Shown piece after piece: positions 5,601 to 8,418 of a stretch of DNA of 8,418 bases. Both the position numbers and the translations under genes were made by a program. The notes under the pieces were generated by a model that made no database searches, was not told the DNA's origin, and saw nothing but the letters and a program-made list of their open reading frames with translations. The DNA comes from an uncultured Granulosicoccaceae bacterium. GTDB lineage: Bacteria; Pseudomonadota; Gammaproteobacteria; Granulosicoccales; Granulosicoccaceae. Numbering within the stretch: position 1 is the first letter of the stretch; each line of letters starts with the position of its first letter. Location: positions 1 through 8,418 of the forward strand of contig CALFBL010000166.1 of NCBI GenBank assembly GCA_937951695.1, written 5' to 3'.

Positions 5601-7001
5601 ATGAAAATACCAGCAACCGCGCTAATGTGCTTGGCCCTTGTGGGCTGCGGCGGATCAGGGGCAACAGGGGACCTTGGCGGTTCCGGTGACCCCGATGCCA
5701 TTGAATTGGGTGGCTCAGTTGGCGCCAATGACATCACTGGCAGGGAGTTTGAGCAATGCTCAGTTGATGACATCAAGGCAACCGTACTTAACAGTATGCA
5801 GGATTATTACCTGTTCTATGACCAACTGCCTAACCTTGAGTTTGACGACTACGCCACCCCGGAGGACTACATTCGCGCCTTAAGAGTGGCGCCGTTTGAC
5901 CGGTTTAGTTACGTCACAGAGCAATCGACCAGCGAAGCCTTGTTTGAAGAAGGCCGACGATTTGGCTTCGGTATCCGAATGAGTTTTAACGATGAGCGGC
6001 GACTGTTTTTTTCGTTGGTCGAACCGCTGTCACCATTTGGTTTGGCTAACGCCGAACGGGGCGATGAAATTCTTGCCATCAATGGCGTTGCGGTCGGTGA
6101 ACTCACCAATAACTTTATAAAGGCCTCGTTTGGTGAAGCCAATGAGGCCATTGACATCACCTTCACTCTAGTAAAGCGAGACAGCGGTGCACAAGTCGAT
6201 GTCACCGTGACCAAAGCCAGCTATGAGGTTCGCACCGTTCTCGATACCCATGTGATCGAACACAACAACCATCGGGTCGGTTACTTAAGGTTTTTGAGTT
6301 TTCTGGAAACCTCGAAAGACGAACTCAACGTCGCCTTTGCAACACTGAAAAACGAAAACGTGGACGAATTGGTACTGGACTTACGGCATAACACCGGTGG
6401 TCGCATCTCGGTGGCCGAACAGCTCGGTAGCCAGATCGCAGGCACCTTGGTCGAGGATACCAGCTTCACGCGTTTTGCCTATAACGACAAGTATTCCGAG
6501 TTGAATTCCGAGGTCTCGTTTAAGGCACGGGACAACACGCTTGGTCTGGATAGACTCTATATCCTGACCTCCCCGGATACTTGCTCTGCATCGGAGATGG
6601 TGATCAACAGCCTGAAGCCGTTTATCGAGGTCGTCACCATCGGTGACACCACCTGCGGCAAACCCTACGGCACGATCAGTCGAAACTACTGCGGCAAGAG
6701 CATCAATGCGTTGCAGGTTGAATTTCTGAACGCAGCCAACGTCGGTGGCTACTACAAGGGCATTCCGGCCGATTGCCCTATTGCGCAAAATTTAACCCAA
6801 TCGCTGGGTCAAGGCTCGGAGAACTTGCTGAGCGCAGCGCTCTATCATCTGGACACCGCTCAGTGCCAGGTATCGATTGCCGCGGGCGTCGGCGAGCAAT
6901 CACTGCGATCCAATGCCCAGGACGTAAGCGCGCTGCGTGGGCCCGATAGCGAACTGATGAATCCAGACTTCGACGAGATTCGTTCCTTGCTGACAAATTA
7001 G
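5601..7001 (+). CDS. S41-family serine protease (C-terminal-processing-like), lipoprotein
   Basis: Predicted periplasmic, membrane-anchored serine endopeptidase of family S41; natural substrate unknown. From ATG 5601 it has 466 residues. Seen: a lipoprotein signal MKIPATALMCLALVGC with lipobox LVGC and acylated Cys16 (no Asp at +2, so outer-membrane sorting is likely), then a Gly/Ser/Asp-rich linker. A PDZ-like domain spans about 115-205 (FGFGIRMSF, then GDEILAINGVAV). The S41 core contains VGYLRFLSF (about 226), LVLDLRHNTGGRIS (about 257-270) and TSPDTCSASEMVINSLKP, with catalytic Ser329, then IGDTTCGKPYG with catalytic Lys354. The Ser-Lys spacing of 25 equals that of E. coli Tsp (Ser430/Lys455). 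Cys residues sit just before Ser329 and two before Lys354, with more at 364 and 392; disulfides are plausible in the periplasm. I chose ATG 5601 over GTG 5574 because it gives a clean signal peptide. No strong Shine-Dalgarno. The histidine phosphatase follows 46 bases later. Confidence 0.92.
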   Translation: MKIPATALMCLALVGCGGSGATGDLGGSGDPDAIELGGSVGANDITGREFEQCSVDDIKATVLNSMQDYYLFYDQLPNLEFDDYATPEDYIRALRVAPFDRFSYVTEQSTSEALFEEGRRFGFGIRMSFNDERRLFFSLVEPLSPFGLANAERGDEILAINGVAVGELTNNFIKASFGEANEAIDITFTLVKRDSGAQVDVTVTKASYEVRTVLDTHVIEHNNHRVGYLRFLSFLETSKDELNVAFATLKNENVDELVLDLRHNTGGRISVAEQLGSQIAGTLVEDTSFTRFAYNDKYSELNSEVSFKARDNTLGLDRLYILTSPDTCSASEMVINSLKPFIEVVTIGDTTCGKPYGTISRNYCGKSINALQVEFLNAANVGGYYKGIPADCPIAQNLTQSLGQGSENLLSAALYHLDTAQCQVSIAAGVGEQSLRSNAQDVSALRGPDSELMNPDFDEIRSLLTN

Positions 7002-7008
7002 GTGCGAT

Positions 7009-7044
7009 ACTCGGTGCTCGCAATATCCGTGTTGAGCGCCGAGT
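7009..7044 (+). repeat. 11-bp hairpin between the protease and histidine phosphatase genes
   Basis: Arms 7009-7019 and 7034-7044 pair over 11 bases (ACTCGGTGCTC with GAGCGCCGAGT, one G-U) around a 14-base loop. It begins 7 bases after the protease stop and ends 3 bases before the ATG at 7048. Only TTTC follows, so it is a poor intrinsic terminator. Its 3' arm contains the only GAG sequences that could act as Shine-Dalgarno for the next gene, so it may limit translation. Confidence 0.55.
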
Positions 7045-7047
7045 TTC

Positions 7048-7713
7048 ATGAGCATAGTTACCCTCGTACGTCACGGTCAGGCCTCTGCGGGTACTGACAA
7101 CTACGATCGGCTTTCGCCGTTGGGCATCGAGCAAGCACGGTACCTCGGCCAGTGGTGGGCAAAGACGGGTCTGCGACCGGGCGCGGCCTTCGCCGGCACA
7201 CTGGTGCGCCAGCAGCACACCGCTCAACTGGCCCTGGATGAGGCAGCGCTTTTACTTGATGTCACCACCTTGGCCGACCTTAACGAATATTCTCATACCG
7301 AGATTGATCACTTGTTCGCTCATGGCCTATCGAGCGCCAGTGGCACTGACCTGACGTTCAGCGACTATCTGACCATTATGAAGCGTTGGCGCGATGCGCA
7401 AGACGATTCTCTAAACGGGGCTGAACGCTGGGCGAATTTTATGAGCCGTGGGCTCAATGCGGTCCACGCCAGCGCGGACGCGGTCGGGCCCGACGGACAT
7501 GCGGTACTATTTACCTCAGGCGGGGTTATTGCCACCTTGCTCGGATCTGTGCAAAGCCATCCGTTTCCTTTAATCATCGAAAATATCTGGAATCTTCGAA
7601 ATTCCTCCATGACCACACTGCAAGTCACCGCCAACCGCGTCGAATTGCTTGATTTCAACACAGTGCCGCATCTGCAGTGGCACAACAACGATCAACTGAT
7701 TACCCAAATCTGA
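7048..7713 (+). CDS. Histidine phosphatase superfamily protein (phosphoglycerate mutase-like)
   Basis: 221 residues, cytoplasmic, of the RHG-motif phosphatase/mutase superfamily; the substrate is not predictable and gpmA/cobC-type assignment is not justified. Seen: TLVRHGQAS at 5-13 with the phospho-accepting His9 and Arg8; LSPLGIEQARYLG (22-34), typical of the family; Arg54 in LVRQQHTAQ; the likely acid Glu80 in LNEYSH. The segment that normally carries the second catalytic His (an HGG motif) reads FTSGGV at 155-160, with Ser157 in its place. As I recall, a subfamily of RHGQAS proteins with SGG here is common in Proteobacteria, so this is probably a subfamily trait, with altered or low activity possible. 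ATG 7048 has no free Shine-Dalgarno because the upstream bases lie in a hairpin. Likely cotranscribed with the protease 46 bases upstream. Confidence 0.88.
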   Translation: MSIVTLVRHGQASAGTDNYDRLSPLGIEQARYLGQWWAKTGLRPGAAFAGTLVRQQHTAQLALDEAALLLDVTTLADLNEYSHTEIDHLFAHGLSSASGTDLTFSDYLTIMKRWRDAQDDSLNGAERWANFMSRGLNAVHASADAVGPDGHAVLFTSGGVIATLLGSVQSHPFPLIIENIWNLRNSSMTTLQVTANRVELLDFNTVPHLQWHNNDQLITQI

Positions 7714-7803
7714 CACGCAGCTAACACCCAACAACGCAATCAACAGCCGGTTGCCAATGGGCAGCGACCGTATCAGTAGCAACCCGTTAATAGGCCATCG
7801 TTT
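7714..7803 (+). other. Short intergenic gap before the aminotransferase
   Basis: Ninety bases without a gene. It contains a small TGCC/GGCA hairpin but no T-tract, and no promoter I can defend, so the aminotransferase may be read from upstream. TAGG lies 9 nt before the ATG at 7804 and is the probable ribosome binding site. Confidence 0.4.
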
Positions 7804-8418
7804 ATGACGCAATCTCACCACGACGCCGATCGCAAATACTCATTGCATCCGTACACGCACTTGGCAAATCACCAAACAATAGAACCGTTTGTGGTCACAC
7901 GCGGCGACGGTGTTTACGTCTACGATGAATACGACAACCGCTTGCTCGAAGGGGTGTCGGGCTTATGGTGTACCTCGCTGGGATTCAGCGAACAACGCCT
8001 CATTGATGCGGCAATGAAGCAGTTTCAAGCCTTACCCTACTCGCACTTGTTTGCGCATCGCAGCATGATGCCCGCCATCGAACTGAGTCAAAAACTGGTT
8101 GAGCATGCGCCTGCGGGTATCGGTAAAGCGTTTCTGGTCAATAGCGGCTCTGAAGCTGTAGACGCGGCAATTAAATTTGCCTGGTACTACCAGAACGCGC
8201 GTGACAAGAAAACCAAAAAAACCTTTATTGCAAGAAAGCGCGCCTATCACGGCGTCACCGTCGCCGCTGGCAGTTTAACCGGATTACCCTACGCGCAAGA
8301 CGGGTTTGATTTACCCGCCATTCCGGTCATTCACGTGAACACCCCGCACGCCTATCGTGAAGCGCACGAGGCAGAGACCGATGAGGCCTTTGCCAAACGA
8401 CTTGCCGATGAGCTAGAG
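7804..8418 (+). CDS. Class III PLP-dependent aminotransferase, omega-transaminase type (partial; C-terminus beyond right edge)
   Basis: Transfers an amino group between an omega-amino compound (amine, beta-alanine, GABA or a polyamine, by family) and a keto acid, usually pyruvate; cytoplasmic. The first 205 residues are present of a family length of about 450. Seen: SLHPYTHLANHQ (13-24), the N-terminal family pattern; GDGVYVYDEYDNRLLEGVSG (34-53) followed by LWCTSLGF; the PLP-phosphate loop NSGSEAVDAAIK (113-124); RKRAYHGVTVAAGSLTGLP (144-162), with Tyr148 expected to stack on the cofactor. The catalytic lysine and cofactor-binding Asp lie in the missing part. The sequence is closest in feel to the group annotated as aspartate aminotransferase family / beta-alanine-pyruvate or putrescine-pyruvate transaminases; the donor cannot be decided from this half. 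ATG 7804 fits the start of the conserved region and has TAGG 9 nt upstream. Same strand as the phosphatase, 90 bases after it. Confidence 0.93.
   Translation, partial: MTQSHHDADRKYSLHPYTHLANHQTIEPFVVTRGDGVYVYDEYDNRLLEGVSGLWCTSLGFSEQRLIDAAMKQFQALPYSHLFAHRSMMPAIELSQKLVEHAPAGIGKAFLVNSGSEAVDAAIKFAWYYQNARDKKTKKTFIARKRAYHGVTVAAGSLTGLPYAQDGFDLPAIPVIHVNTPHAYREAHEAETDEAFAKRLADELE

Noticed and set aside
7009..7047. The intergenic hairpin as a strong intrinsic terminator for the protease gene
   Set aside because: Only three T follow the stem and the start codon is three bases away; a regulatory or weak-attenuating role fits better.
6381..7227. Minus-strand ORFs of 135 and 149 codons opposite the protease and phosphatase genes
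   Set aside because: Shadows of well-supported plus-strand genes; composition and sequence are not protein-like.
7565..8250. Minus-strand ORFs at 7570-7821 and 8032-8250
   Set aside because: They oppose the phosphatase and aminotransferase coding sequences and have no recognisable domain.
1..8418. Mobile element, CRISPR array, tRNA or riboswitch
   Set aside because: Reading both strands I saw no transposase or integrase signature, no periodic direct repeats, no tRNA cloverleaf and no known riboswitch core; the leuA leader is explained by peptide attenuation rather than an aptamer.

Overview
The window looks like a chromosomal segment of a gammaproteobacterium, probably free-living or marine. 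This rests on the protein families and their sequence flavour: a long class-2 LeuA, a MaeB-type malic enzyme, a small DUF3820 protein and an omega-transaminase-like enzyme. It also rests on the moderate G+C and E. coli-like sigma-70 and peptide-attenuation signals. I cannot name genus or family. I see no mobile element, tRNA, rRNA or CRISPR array.

Left block, minus strand (transcribed right to left from 5238 to 1): an EamA/DMT membrane transporter (5238-4252), a small DUF3820-type protein overlapping its end (4259-3957), a roughly 360-base regulatory region (3956-3600), 2-isopropylmalate synthase leuA (3599-1881), and a MaeB-type malic enzyme (1884 down past the left edge). The malic enzyme start codon overlaps the leuA stop as ATGA and has its own ribosome binding site inside the end of leuA, so the two are probably translationally coupled. 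LeuA commits 2-ketoisovalerate and acetyl-CoA to leucine. Malic enzyme makes pyruvate (the precursor of 2-ketoisovalerate) and NADPH, so the pair has a plausible metabolic logic.

The most interesting part is the region before leuA. A good sigma-70 promoter (3932-3904) precedes a leader of about 300 bases. The leader contains a 42-codon ORF (3759-3631) with nine leucines in its first 21 residues, a hairpin overlapping the last of these Leu codons, and a GC hairpin followed by six T just before leuA. This is the anatomy of leucine-responsive transcription attenuation. Two details are unusual. The leader ORF has no stop between the control codons and the terminator but reads through the terminator itself. 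A second micro-ORF (3897-3847), also with adjacent Leu-Leu-Ile codons, begins at the predicted transcription start and ends inside a perfect inverted repeat.

Right block, plus strand, divergent from the transporter across a roughly 360-base intergenic stretch: an S41-family (C-terminal-processing-like) protease made as a lipoprotein (5601-7001), a histidine phosphatase superfamily protein (7048-7713) preceded by an 11-bp hairpin abutting its start codon, and the N-terminal 205 residues of a class III PLP aminotransferase (7804 to the right edge). These three point the same way but nothing in their predicted activities ties them to one pathway.
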